This document shows positions 48,761 through 58,500 of a stretch of 64,000 nucleotides of DNA, in pieces; position 1 is the stretch's first letter, and each line of letters opens with the position of its first letter. Source of the DNA: Agromyces sp. H17E-10. GTDB lineage: Bacteria; Actinomycetota; Actinomycetes; Actinomycetales; Microbacteriaceae. A program made the translations under genes and the position numbers. The notes beneath the pieces were generated by a model. The model ran no database searches and was not told the DNA's origin. It was given only the letters and a program-made list of their open reading frames with translations. The stretch covers positions 3,162,001-3,226,000 of the forward strand of contig NZ_CP095042.1 in assembly GCF_022919715.1 (NCBI RefSeq), given 5' to 3'.

Positions 48761-49696
48761 ATGCCCGAGAGTCCACTGTCAGCGTCGCCCTACGAACTCT
48801 TGGGCGTCTCCGTCGATGCCGACGAGGCGACCCTGCGCGCGGCCTATCGGCGAGCCCTCCGGGAGGCGCACCCCGACACGGGCGGCGACGCGGCCCGCTT
48901 CCACGCGGTGCAGCAGGCGTGGGCGCTCGTGGGCACCCCCGAGGCCCGGGCCCGGTTCGACCGCGGCAACGGCAACGGCGTGGGCACCGCATCCGGTCGA
49001 GAGGCCTGGGCGCCCGCCGCACCACGACCGCGCCGCGACTCGCGGCCGCTCGCCCGTTCGCACGGCCACCCGGGCGGGCTCTCACGCGAGCGGTATCTCG
49101 AGGCCATCCGCGAGTGGGTCGGACGTGGAGCCGCCCTGCCCGACCCGTACGACCCCGCACTCGTGCGGGGCGCGCCACGCGGCATCCGGCACCTGCTCGC
49201 CGATGCGCTCGCCGAGGAGGCGAGCGCGCGGGCGCTCTCGACGCTCGGCATCGCCTACACGATCTGGCACGACCTCGCGACGGATGCCGCGGGCCGCGGA
49301 CTCCCGCCGAAGCTCGACCACCTCGTGCTCGGTCCGACGGGGCTCTTCGCGATCCAGTCGGAGGACTGGGGCGGACCGGTCGCGCTCAAGCGGGGCGAGC
49401 TCGTCGGCGAGGCACTCGAGGGGGAGCGCCCGTTCAAGGCGCTCGCGGCGCGGGCGAAGGCGATCGGGCGGGCGGCGAAGGTGAAGCCGACCGCGCTCGT
49501 GATCGTCGTGCCCGACGAGCACGCGGCCGAACCGCTCGAACTCGGCGGCACGGTGCGCGGCGCCGTCGTGGCGCTCGTGCGCCGGTCGCGGCTGGCGAGC
49601 GCCGTACGCGAGGGACTGCCGGGCTCCGCACACCTCGGCGGAACCGAGGTCATGGAGGTGCGCTCGCGCCTGCAGGCCGTCGTGCGCTTCGCCTGA
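48761..49696 (+). CDS. DnaJ-domain protein with NERD-like nuclease-related domain
   Basis: 311 residues. Residues 8-70 are a J domain with HPD at 37-39 (YELLGVSVDADEATLRAAYR ... HPDTGGDAARFHAVQQAW), the part that stimulates Hsp70 ATPase. After a linker, residues 150-260 resemble a NERD domain (LDHLVLGPTGLFAIQSEDWG; KVKPTALVIVVPDE). J-domain/NERD combinations are unusual outside actinobacteria. The expected nuclease Lys/Glu set is not clear (IQSEDW rather than VxxKxW), so it may be inactive. It lies 86 nt upstream of the aminopeptidase gene. Confidence 0.8.
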   Translation: MPESPLSASPYELLGVSVDADEATLRAAYRRALREAHPDTGGDAARFHAVQQAWALVGTPEARARFDRGNGNGVGTASGREAWAPAAPRPRRDSRPLARSHGHPGGLSRERYLEAIREWVGRGAALPDPYDPALVRGAPRGIRHLLADALAEEASARALSTLGIAYTIWHDLATDAAGRGLPPKLDHLVLGPTGLFAIQSEDWGGPVALKRGELVGEALEGERPFKALAARAKAIGRAAKVKPTALVIVVPDEHAAEPLELGGTVRGAVVALVRRSRLASAVREGLPGSAHLGGTEVMEVRSRLQAVVRFA

Positions 49697-49782
49697 GCGG
49701 GCCCGCGGCCGCCGCGGCCGGTCGCTCGAGCGGGATGCCGCGTCGGTTCGCTCCCGTGCTGCGAGCGGTGTTGGATGGAAGC

Positions 49783-51087
49783 ATGCCAGTTGACGCCGCC
49801 ACCGCGCCCCTGCCCGACCTCGACGACTACATCGCCGACTTCGCGAGCTTCGTGCAGGCCTCGCCCTCGTCGTACCACGCCGCGGCCGAGGTCGCGCGCC
49901 GTCTCGAGGCGGCCGGGTTCGAGCGGCTCGACGAGACGGCCGCCTGGCCCACGGCTCCGGGGCGCCGGGTGGTCGTGCGTGACGGCGCCGTCATCGCGTG
50001 GGTGCAGCCCGACGGCGCCGGAGCGACCGTGCCGTACCGCATCCTCGGGGCGCACACCGACTCGCCCTCGTTCAAGCTCAAGCCGAACGGGCAGACCGTG
50101 AGCGAGGGGGTGCTGCAGGCCTCGGTCGAGGTCTACGGCGGACCGCTGCTCAACAGCTGGCTCGACCGCGAGCTCGAGCTCGCGGGACGCATCGCGACCG
50201 CCGATGGCGGCGTGCACCTCGTACGCACGGGGCCGATGCTGCGCATCCCGCAGCTCGCGATCCACCTCGATCGCGAGGTCAACGCGAAGGGACTCCTGCT
50301 CGACAAGCAGCGGCATACCCAGCCGATCTGGGGCGTCGTCGCGGGCGACGACGAGGCCGACCTGCTCGCCGAGCTCGCCGCGGCGGCCGGCGTGGCCGGA
50401 CAGGAGATCGTCGGCCACGACGTGCTCGTCGCCGACACGGCGGCGCCCGCGCGCTTCGGCCGGTCGGGCGAGCTGTTCGCCTCGGGCCGCATGGACAACC
50501 TGAGTTCGGTGTACGCGGGACTCGTCGCGCTGCTGCGTGCCCCCGACGATGCCGGGCACGTGAGCGTGCTGGCCGCGTTCGACCACGAGGAGCTCGGCTC
50601 GGAGTCGCGCTCGGGCGCGAGCGGCCCGTTCCTCGAGGACGTGCTCGGCCGCATCGCGTCGGGGCTCGGCGCCTCCGACGAGGAACGACGCCGCGCCTTC
50701 TCGGCGAGCTGGATCGTCTCGAGCGACGCCGGTCACGCCGTGCACCCGAACTACGGCGAGCGTCACGACCCCGTGAACCGGCCCGTGCTCGGCGGCGGGC
50801 CGCTGCTGAAGCTGAACGCCAACCAGCGGTACGCGACCGACGCCCTCGGAGGCGCGCTCTGGGCGGGCGTCTGCCGGCAGGCGGGCATCGCGACGCAGCC
50901 GTTCGTCTCGAACAACGCGATCCCGTGCGGGTCGACGATCGGGCCGCTCGCGGCGACGCGCCTGGGCATCCGCACGGTCGACGTCGGCGTGCCGCTGCTC
51001 TCGATGCACTCGGCGCGCGAGCTCGCGCACGTCGGCGACCTCGCGGCGCTCGGCGCGGCGGTGACCGCGTTCTTCGCGGAGGCCTGA
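49783..51087 (+). CDS. M18 family aminopeptidase
   Basis: 434 residues of the M18 aspartyl-aminopeptidase type, a cytosolic dizinc enzyme removing acidic N-terminal residues. Metal ligands and catalytic residues are visible: H91 in GAHTDSPSF, D in ASGRMDNLSS, EE in FDHEELGSES, D in SSDAGHAVHPNY and the final His in LSMHSARE. ATG 49783 is fixed by the family N terminus. It is the usual single-domain length (about 430). Confidence 0.94.
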   Translation: MPVDAATAPLPDLDDYIADFASFVQASPSSYHAAAEVARRLEAAGFERLDETAAWPTAPGRRVVVRDGAVIAWVQPDGAGATVPYRILGAHTDSPSFKLKPNGQTVSEGVLQASVEVYGGPLLNSWLDRELELAGRIATADGGVHLVRTGPMLRIPQLAIHLDREVNAKGLLLDKQRHTQPIWGVVAGDDEADLLAELAAAAGVAGQEIVGHDVLVADTAAPARFGRSGELFASGRMDNLSSVYAGLVALLRAPDDAGHVSVLAAFDHEELGSESRSGASGPFLEDVLGRIASGLGASDEERRRAFSASWIVSSDAGHAVHPNYGERHDPVNRPVLGGGPLLKLNANQRYATDALGGALWAGVCRQAGIATQPFVSNNAIPCGSTIGPLAATRLGIRTVDVGVPLLSMHSARELAHVGDLAALGAAVTAFFAEA

Positions 51088-51174
51088 CAGCACTCCTCGA
51101 AGGTGGCCGGAAGTCGCGCGCGGTTGGCGTGATTTCGGCCGCCCTCGTGTCGTGCGCGCTGCCAGTCTGGGGCC

Positions 51175-51714
51175 ATGACCCTTCGACTGGCTCAGGACAA
51201 CGCCGACACGATCACGCCCTCGTCCCTCTTCGCGAACGTCGCCGCCTCCGATGCGGCGATCCGTCATTTCGAGGGGCGTCTCGCGTTCGAGACCGACATC
51301 TCGGATGTCGCGGCCGAACTCGCCGCGGGCGCGGCCGGGTTCGTGCTCGTCGACACGCGGAACGACGCCGCCTGGGCGCAGGGCCGGGTGCCGGGCGCCG
51401 TGCACCTGCCGGGCCGCCGCATCGCGGAGGAGGCGCAGACCGTCGTGCCGGCGGGCACTCCGGTCGTCGTCTACTGCTGGGGTCCGGCGTGCAACGGCGC
51501 GACGCGCGCGGCGCTCGCGTTCGCGCGGCTGGGGTACCCCGTGAAGGAGATGATCGGCGGGTTCGAGTACTGGGTGCGTGAGGGCTTCGCCTTCGCGACC
51601 GACGAGGGGCTCGTGCAGCGGGCACCCGACGGGCTCACGAACGTCGCCGTGGGCGGACTCGACGGCGAACGGGTGACCCCGGCCGCGGCATCCGGCATCA
51701 CCTGCGCCTGCTGA
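51175..51714 (+). CDS. rhodanese-like protein with repeat-derived N terminus
   Basis: 179 residues. A rhodanese domain spans about 35-140 with catalytic C101 in YCWGPACNGA and a second Cys at 106; DTRNDAAWAQGRVPGAVHLPG precedes it. The C-terminal tail ends in CAC. The first nine residues (MTLRLAQDN) are encoded by a dispersed repeat that also occurs at 61106-61125. It is convergent with a small membrane-protein gene. Its sulfur acceptor is unknown; it is unrelated in position to the CstR operon. Confidence 0.86.
   Translation: MTLRLAQDNADTITPSSLFANVAASDAAIRHFEGRLAFETDISDVAAELAAGAAGFVLVDTRNDAAWAQGRVPGAVHLPGRRIAEEAQTVVPAGTPVVVYCWGPACNGATRAALAFARLGYPVKEMIGGFEYWVREGFAFATDEGLVQRAPDGLTNVAVGGLDGERVTPAAASGITCAC
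51179..51198 (+). repeat. dispersed CCTTCGACnGGCTCAGGAC repeat, copy 1
   Basis: CCCTTCGACTGGCTCAGGAC matches copy 2 (61106-61125, inverted) at 19 of 20 positions and is translated as LRLAQD. Confidence 0.8.
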
Positions 51715-51750
51715 GGGCCGTGCCTGCCGAGGGCGGGCATCACAGCTGCC

Positions 51751-51948
51751 TCACCGCAGCGGGCCGCGCCTGCTCTCCAGCCACAGGGTGTGCTCCCTGA
51801 GCCCGTTGCGCACGGCCGCCTTGATGATGAGGTAGCCGATCCACAGCATCAGGGCGAGCACTGCGAGGTAGATCACCAGGCCGATGATGAGGCCGATGAG
51901 CCCTGCGCCCAAGAAGAAGTTCGGATCGATCGTCGGGTCGCTGTCCAT
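51751..51948 (-). CDS. 65-aa single/double-span membrane protein
   Basis: 65 residues with one long hydrophobic stretch (FLGAGLIGLIIGLVIYLAVL ALMLWIGYLII) followed by a basic tail (KAAVRNGLREHTLWLESRRG). It resembles small PLDc_N- or YjfL-like helper proteins but is too short to assign. ATG 51948 is the only good start. It is convergent with the rhodanese gene and about 60 nt upstream of the serine dehydratase 3' end in map order. Confidence 0.65.
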   Translation of the reverse strand: MDSDPTIDPNFFLGAGLIGLIIGLVIYLAVLALMLWIGYLIIKAAVRNGLREHTLWLESRRGPLR

Positions 51949-52009
51949 GGGGCCACCATGGCAGAAACACGGCGGGTCCGGGAGAGTCCCCGAGTGGGGG
52001 ACACGCCGC

Positions 52010-53404
52010 TCAGCACTCGATGACGTTGACGGCGAGGCCGCCCTCGCTCGTCTCCTTGTACTTCGTCATCATGTCGAGGCCCGTCTGGCGCATCGTCTCG
52101 ATGACCGTGTCGAGCGAGACGAGGTGCGTGCCGTCGCCATGGAGGGCGAGCCGTGCGGCAGAGACCGCGGTCGACGCCGCGATCGCGTTGCGTTCGATGC
52201 AGGGCACCTGCACGAGCCCGGCGACCGGGTCGCAGGTGAGTCCCAGGTGGTGCTCCATCGCGATCTCGGCGGCGTTCTCGATCTGCTGCGGGGTACCGCC
52301 GAGCACGGCGCAGAGCGCGCCGGCGGCCATCGCGCAGGCCGAGCCGACCTCGGCCTGGCAGCCGCCCTCGGCGCCCGAGATCGACGCGTTCTTCTTGACG
52401 AGGCTCGCGATCGCCGACGCGGTGAGCAGGAACCTGCGGATGCCCGCCCGATCGGCGCCCGGCACGAAGCGCAGGTAGTAGTGGCCCACGGCGGGAAGGA
52501 TGCCCGCGGCGCCATTCGTGGGCGCGGTCACGACCCGGCCGCCCGACGCGTTCTCCTCGTTGACGGCGAGGGCGAAGGCGTGCAGCCACTCGGTCGAGGT
52601 GTCGCGGTGCTGCGACGACTCGAGCTCGTCGCGGTCGTAGGCCTCGAGCCGGCGGCGCACCTCGGGGGCGCGGCGCTTGACGCGGAGCCCGCCGGGCAGC
52701 GTGCCCTCGGTCGCGAGCCCGTGGTCGACGCACTCGGCCATCGCGTCCCAGATCGCGTCGAGGCCCTCGTCGATGCCGGCCTCGCCGTGCACGGCGACCT
52801 CGTTGTGCCGCGCGACGTCGCAGAACGACACACCGTGCTCCTCGCACAGGGCGAGCAGTTCGGCGGCGTTCGAGTAGGGCAGGGGGTGGCGCAGCGCCTC
52901 CGCCTCGGCGGCCGGGTCGCCGTCGCGGCGGATGAAGCCGCCGCCGACCGAGTAGTACGTCTCCTCGGCGATCGGCAGCGGGCCTTCGCCGTACGCCTGC
53001 AGCGTCATCGCGTTGGGGTGACCGGGCAGGCGCGTGCGCGGCTCGAGCGAGATGTCGCTCTGGCGCAGCCGGATCGGGTGCGTGCCGAGCAACCGGAGCT
53101 CGGCGCCCTCCTCGCCCGCGTCGGCGAGCCGGGTCCAGGCGTCGCGCACGTCGGCGGGGTCGCAGTCGTGCGGCTCGAGGCCGGCGAGACCCGCGACGAC
53201 CGCGTCGGGGGTGCCATGGCCGAGGCCGGTGGCACCGAGCGAGCCGTACAGCGAGCACGAGACCCGCGAGACGTCGCCGAGCACACCGCGCGACTCCAGC
53301 GACTCGACGAACATGCGAGCCGCCCGCATGGGGCCGACGGTGTGCGAACTCGAGGGGCCGATCCCGATCGAGAACAGATCGAGGGCGGAGACGAACGCTG
53401 TCAC
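52010..53404 (-). CDS. sdaA: L-serine ammonia-lyase (iron-sulfur, single chain)
   Basis: 464 residues, the single-chain [4Fe-4S] type that converts L-serine to pyruvate and ammonia. [20 protein letters not shown] starts the beta domain. The cluster cysteines C349 (GAEGGCQAE), C391 (LTCDPVAG) and C402 (VQVPCIERN) keep the 42- and 11-residue spacing of characterised enzymes. GTG 53404 is fixed by the family N terminus. A CGATTC-GAA-GAATCG inverted repeat lies 41-55 nt upstream. It has its own transcription unit, divergent from the DrrAB-type exporter. Confidence 0.95.
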   Translation of the reverse strand: MTAFVSALDLFSIGIGPSSSHTVGPMRAARMFVESLESRGVLGDVSRVSCSLYGSLGATGLGHGTPDAVVAGLAGLEPHDCDPADVRDAWTRLADAGEEGAELRLLGTHPIRLRQSDISLEPRTRLPGHPNAMTLQAYGEGPLPIAEETYYSVGGGFIRRDGDPAAEAEALRHPLPYSNAAELLALCEEHGVSFCDVARHNEVAVHGEAGIDEGLDAIWDAMAECVDHGLATEGTLPGGLRVKRRAPEVRRRLEAYDRDELESSQHRDTSTEWLHAFALAVNEENASGGRVVTAPTNGAAGILPAVGHYYLRFVPGADRAGIRRFLLTASAIASLVKKNASISGAEGGCQAEVGSACAMAAGALCAVLGGTPQQIENAAEIAMEHHLGLTCDPVAGLVQVPCIERNAIAASTAVSAARLALHGDGTHLVSLDTVIETMRQTGLDMMTKYKETSEGGLAVNVIEC

Positions 53405-53444
53405 CTTTCAAGGGTACGTCGGCAGGCGCGCACGGATGCCGCTG

Positions 53445-53459
53445 CGATTCGAAGAATCG
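53445..53459. promoter_or_regulatory. inverted repeat upstream of sdaA
   Basis: CGATTC-GAA-GAATCG, 6-bp arms, 41 nt from the sdaA start. No regulator can be named. Confidence 0.35.
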
Positions 53460-53559
53460 TGCGTCGCCGGGCGCTCGCGCGCAACGGGACGGCAGCATCC
53501 GCGACCCGCGCGGCAGCGGCATCTGCGGCGGCTGCGGTCGCGGCATCCACGATAGTGCC

Positions 53560-53590
53560 GTGACAGCGCCGTGACAGCGCCGTGACAGCG
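53560..53590 (+). promoter_or_regulatory. three exact 11-nt direct repeats before the ABC exporter
   Basis: GTGACAGCGCC starts at 53560 and 53571, and GTGACAGCG at 53582: a strict 11-bp phase, 24 nt from ATG 53614. One helical turn per unit is the pattern bound by OmpR/PhoB-family regulators. The same 9-mer also spans the sdaA start codon region (53396-53404, minus). Confidence 0.6.
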
Positions 53591-53613
53591 GCCCGGAAGT
53601 GCGGCGCGGAACC

Positions 53614-54648
53614 ATGATCGGCATGGACATCACCACGACACGAGCCCAGGGCGACTGGGCGATCGAGGCCGACGGCCTCGTCAAGGTCTTCGGCGAGAAC
53701 CGCGCGGTCGACGGCGTCGACCTGCGCGTCGCGGCCGGGACCGTCTACGGCGTGCTCGGCCCGAACGGCGCCGGCAAGACCACCACCATCTCGATGCTCG
53801 CGACGCTGTTGCGCCCCGATGCCGGGTCGGCCCGGATCTTCGGGCACGACGTGCAGGCGGAGCCGAACGTGGTGCGCCAGCTCATCGGCGTCACGGGGCA
53901 GTACGCCTCGGTCGACGAGACGCTCTCGGCGACCGAGAACCTCGTGCTGTTCTCGCGGCTGCTCGGCCTCGGCCGGCGCGACGCGAGGCGCAAGGCCTCC
54001 GACCTCCTCGAGGAGTTCGGGCTCACCGAGGCGGCGAAGCGCCCGCTCAAGCAGTTCTCGGGCGGCATGCGCCGCCGGCTCGACCTCGCGGCGAGCCTCA
54101 TCGCGCAGCCGCCGCTCATCTTCCTCGACGAGCCGACGACGGGCCTCGACCCCCGCACCCGCGCGCAGATGTGGGAGACCATCCGCCGGCTCGTCTCGAC
54201 CGGCTCGACGGTGCTGCTCACGACCCAGTACCTCGACGAGGCAGACCAGCTCGCCGACCGCATCGCCGTGATCGACCGCGGCCGCGTCGTCGCCGAGGGC
54301 ACGGGCGACGAGCTCAAGGCCTCGGTCGGCGAGTCGAGCCTGCAGCTGCGGCTCGTCGACCCGCGCGACCTCGGCGACGCCCAGGCCGCGATCGAGCGGG
54401 TGCTCGGCGTGCACGCCACCGCGAGCCCAGAGGCCGCCAGGCTCACCGCGCCCATGCAGGACGCCGACCTCGTCGCCGAGCTCCTCGTCACGTTCCGCGA
54501 CGCGGGCATCCACCTGGCCGAGCTCAGCGTGCAGAAGCCCACACTCGACGAGGTCTTCCTCACCCTCACCGGCCACACGGCCGAATCCGAAGAAGCCGGC
54601 GACGAGGCATCCGGCACCGAACTCGAACTCGAAGGGAGCCGCGCATGA
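53614..54648 (+). CDS. DrrA-type ABC exporter ATP-binding protein
   Basis: 344 residues of the daunorubicin-resistance (DrrA) class. Walker [12 protein letters not shown] with K55, Q-loop VTGQYASVD, signature [12 protein letters not shown], Walker [13 protein letters not shown], and the class-specific C-terminal domain ending [12 protein letters not shown]. With the overlapping permease it forms an efflux pump for a hydrophobic compound. ATG 53614 is chosen; ATG 53623 and GTG 53599 are also in frame. Three exact 11-nt repeats lie just upstream, and a SARP-like regulator is convergent. Confidence 0.93.
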   Translation: MIGMDITTTRAQGDWAIEADGLVKVFGENRAVDGVDLRVAAGTVYGVLGPNGAGKTTTISMLATLLRPDAGSARIFGHDVQAEPNVVRQLIGVTGQYASVDETLSATENLVLFSRLLGLGRRDARRKASDLLEEFGLTEAAKRPLKQFSGGMRRRLDLAASLIAQPPLIFLDEPTTGLDPRTRAQMWETIRRLVSTGSTVLLTTQYLDEADQLADRIAVIDRGRVVAEGTGDELKASVGESSLQLRLVDPRDLGDAQAAIERVLGVHATASPEAARLTAPMQDADLVAELLVTFRDAGIHLAELSVQKPTLDEVFLTLTGHTAESEEAGDEASGTELELEGSRA

Positions 54649-55460
54649 CCACCGCGACCATCGTGCCGGGCGCCGCCCGCACCCTCAAGAACCACGTCTC
54701 GTTCGGGCAGACGCTGCGCAACTCGTTCAGCATGGCGTGGCGGGGCCTGCTGAAGATCAAGCGCACGCCCGAGCAGCTCATCGACGTGACCGTGCAGCCG
54801 ATCCTGTTCACCGTCATGTTCACGTACATCTTCGGTGGCGCGATCGCCGGCGACGCGATGACGTACCTGCCGTTCCTCCTGCCCGGCATCCTCGTGCAGA
54901 CCGTCATCACGACGTCGGTCGTCACGGGCGTGCAGCTGCGCGAGGACATGGACAAGGGCGTGTTCGACCGGTTCCGCTCGCTGCCGATCGCGCGGGTCGC
55001 GCCGCTCGCGGGCGCGCTGCTCGCCGACACGGTGCGCTACGGCATCGCGACCGTGCTCACCTTCGCAGCCGGTTACGTCATGGGGTACCGGCCCGAGGCC
55101 GGGCTCGGCAGTGTGGTCGTCGCGAGTCTCGTGGTCGTCGTCGCGGCCTGGTCGCTCAGCTGGATCTTCGCGTTCTTCGGCGTGATCGCCCGCTCGGCGG
55201 GGTCGGTGCAGGGCATCTCGTTCCTCATCCTGTTCCCGCTCACGTTCCTCTCGAACGCGTTCGTGCAGGCCGACACCATGCCCGACTGGCTGCAGTGGTT
55301 CGTGAACATCAACCCGGTCTCCCACCTCGTGACCGCCGCCCGCGGCATCACGATGGGCACCGACGTGACCGGCGACCTGCTCGCGACGCTCGTCGGGGCG
55401 GTCGTGGTGGTCGCGATCTTCGCGCCGCTCACGGTGCGGGCGTACATGCGGAAGGCCTAG
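54645..55460 (+). CDS. DrrB-type ABC-2 permease
   Basis: 271 residues with six TM helices of the ABC-2 type: [97 protein letters not shown]. The start overlaps the ATPase stop as ATGA. It provides the export channel of the DrrAB-like pump. A weak hairpin CGGGCC-TC-GGCCCG (55461-55474) follows directly after the stop. Confidence 0.92.
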   Translation: MTTATIVPGAARTLKNHVSFGQTLRNSFSMAWRGLLKIKRTPEQLIDVTVQPILFTVMFTYIFGGAIAGDAMTYLPFLLPGILVQTVITTSVVTGVQLREDMDKGVFDRFRSLPIARVAPLAGALLADTVRYGIATVLTFAAGYVMGYRPEAGLGSVVVASLVVVVAAWSLSWIFAFFGVIARSAGSVQGISFLILFPLTFLSNAFVQADTMPDWLQWFVNINPVSHLVTAARGITMGTDVTGDLLATLVGAVVVVAIFAPLTVRAYMRKA

Positions 55461-55545
55461 CGGGCCTCGGCCCGGTGGCCGACATCCAAACGGGATGCCG
55501 CGGCGCCGGCGTCGCTCGAACGGGCGGCGCCGCTCGTCGAACGGG

Positions 55546-58500
55546 TCAGGCCGAGGCATCCGATTCGGTCCGGACGGGCGCTGCGATCAGTCGCAGCGCC
55601 CGTTCGGCGCGTTCGGGCTGGGTGAGGTCGGCGGCCTCGGCACGGGCCCGCTCGAGTGCGGCCTCGCCGGCGAGACTCACGGCGGCCGCGAGATGGGGCT
55701 CGAGCCGAAGCGCCGGCAGGTCTTGACGGGGGTGCAGGCGCTCGGCGAGCGCGAGCAGCTCGACCGCCCGGTCGCGCAGGTGCGGCCGTCGCATCGCCCA
55801 CGCCGACCAGCCGAGCACCGCCGTACCGAGCACGGGCTTGTCGGTGAATGCGGGCCAGGCGCGATGGAGCCCGAGTGCGCGATACCGGATGCGCGCTGCC
55901 CACCAGTCGGCATCGTCGGCGTCGCGATCGTCGAACACCGCCGCCGAGAGCAGGTCGGCGAGCAGCATGAGGTACCACGGCGTCGAGCGCTCCTGGATGC
56001 CGAACGAGTCGGAGGCGGTCCGGCCGTGACGGCGGGCGTCCGCCATGCGGCCCTCGGCCCGCGCGAGCTCGACGCGGCCGAGTTCGCCGACGGTCGCGAG
56101 GGCGAGCCCGTCGGCCGTGCGGCGTTCGCTCGCCGCGAGTTCGTCGAGCAGCGGACGCACCTCGTCGAGCCGCCCGGCGGAGAGCAGGTTGCCGGCCCGC
56201 ATCCACTCGAGCTGGAGCAGGTCGGGCTCGGCGTCGAGGGCGACGAGCCCAGCCTCGGCGACCGACGCCCAGTGCAGTGCGCGCTCGGCCTCGCCCGACT
56301 GGCTCGCGAGCTGCGCCAGCATCATGGCGCTCATCGATTCGGCCCAGCCGTCGCCCAGCCGTCGGGCGAGCCGGTGGGCGTGCTGCGCGTGCTCGATCGC
56401 GAGGACGGGTTCGCCGGCGTTCTCGTCGAACTGGCAGCGCAGCATCGCCCCGATGAGGGCGGTCGGTTCGTCGTCGGACTCGGACATCGCGACGAGGTCG
56501 GCGAGCGCCCCGTCGAAGTCGGCGGCGGCGATCACGCCGGCGACGGCGGCCAGCCATCCGGGCAGCGGCCATCCGTCGGCGAGATGCGAGCGGAGGCGGA
56601 CGACCGCGCGAGTCGCGGCCGGAGCGCCGTACGCGAGCGAGGTCCCCGCGGCGAACACCGCCGACAGTGTCGCAGGGACGGCGAGCTCGCGGGCATGCGC
56701 CCCGTGACGCGTGGCCTCGAGCATCGCCTCGCCGAAGACGAGCACCTGCTCGTGGGCGCTGCGCACGTTCCAGAGGTAGCCGAGCGCGGCGTAGAGGCGC
56801 AACGCGGTCGGCACCCGTCGCTCGGCGTTGGCGTGGCGCAGGATCTCGACGAGGTTCTCCTCCTCGACGCCCAGCACCCGCAGTGCCTCGAGCTGTGCCG
56901 AGCCGCCCCCGATGACCGTCACGTCGGCGACGCGCTCGGCCCAGCGCGCCATCGCGTCGCGCACGTCGCCGACCTCGCCGGCGCTCTCGAGGCGGAGCTG
57001 ACCGAACTCCCGCACCGTCTCGAGCATGCGGTACCGGGTCGCGCCCGTCAGGCGGTCGTCGCGCACGGTGAGCAGCGACTGGTCGACGAGGCCGTCGAGC
57101 ACGTCGATCGCCTCCGGGCCGACGACGGTTTCGGCGGCATCGGGCCCGAACCCGTCTGCGAACGAGGCGAGCCGGGTGAGCCCTCGCTGCTCGTCCGGGG
57201 TGAGCAGCGCCCAGCTCCACTCGATGACGGCCTCGAGGGTGCGCTGCCGCGGCGGCGCACTGCGGTCGCGCCCGGCGAGCAGCGCGAACCGGTTGTCGAG
57301 CCGCGACTCGATCTCGGTCACCGTCATGCTGCGCACGCGGGCGGCGGCGAGTTCGATCGCGAGCGGCAGGCCGTCGAGGCGCGCGCACAGCCGTTCGACG
57401 GCGTCTCTGGGCAGCGCAGCATCGGGGCGCACGGCGAGCGCGCGTTCCATGAAGAGGAGGACGCCCGGTCCGGGCTCGTCGCCGATGCGGGCCGGGAGCG
57501 GCTCGAGCGGGTAGACCTGCTCGGCGCCGATCGCGATGGGACTGCGGCTCGTGGCGAGCACGCGCAGGGTGGGTGCTGCCGCGAGCAGCTCGGCCGTGCA
57601 GGCGGCGACGCCCTCGATCACCTGCTCGCAGTTGTCGAGCACCAGGAGCGTCGGCGTCTCGGTGAGGCGCGCCTCGATCCGCTGTCGGAGATCGGGTCGG
57701 TTGGCGGCATCGGACAGTCGCGAGGCGCGCGCCTCGCGGAGCCCGAGGGCCGAGCCGAGCGCGAGTTCGACGTCGTCGTCGTCGCGAACGCCCGCGAGCT
57801 CCACGACGACGACGGCAGGCGCCGTCGAGCGCTCGGCGACCGCTTGGGCGAGGCGCGTCTTGCCGAGGCCACCGGCACCGAGGACGGTGACGAGCCGGTG
57901 CTCGTCGAGGAGTGCCGCGACCGCAGGCAGGTCGGCTTCGCGACCGATGAGCCGGTTGGGCGCGGCGCGCAGACCGATGCGGGTGGGTTCGTCGGGGATC
58001 CGCGGACTCGGGTTCGGAATCGGATCCGGCGCGGTGTCGCCGGCCGCCGGCGCCGTCAGCACGATGATCTCCGACCTCCCGGGGCGCACGTCGGGGCGGG
58101 CAGCGGCGACGGATGCCTCGGATCGGGTGGCGACGGCGGGGGAGCGGTCGTCGTCGGCGAGGAGTCGGGCGTTGAGCTCGACGAGCTCGGGCCCCGGCGA
58201 GACACCGAGCTCATCGCGCAGCGACGCGCGCACGCGGGCGAACGTCGCGAGGGCGTCGGTACGCCTCCCGGCGCTCGCGAGTGCCGAGATGAGGGAGGTG
58301 TGCAGCTGCTCGTCGAGCGGGCTCGCGGCGGCGAGCGGCGTCAGCGCGGCGATCGCCGCCTCAGCGTCGCCGGCGTCGAGCAGGCATCGCGCGCGGAACT
58401 CGAGCAGCCCGATGCGGCGTGCCCCGGCGCGGTCGGCGAGCTCGGCGCCGATCGGCGCCTGGCCCAGGTCGAGACCGGGTTCGCCGCGCCAGAGGGCGAG

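Noticed and set aside
55461..55545. Strong terminator after the DrrB-type permease
   Set aside because: Only a 6-bp arm (CGGGCC/GGCCCG) and a loose GGCGCC pair are present; too weak to list separately.
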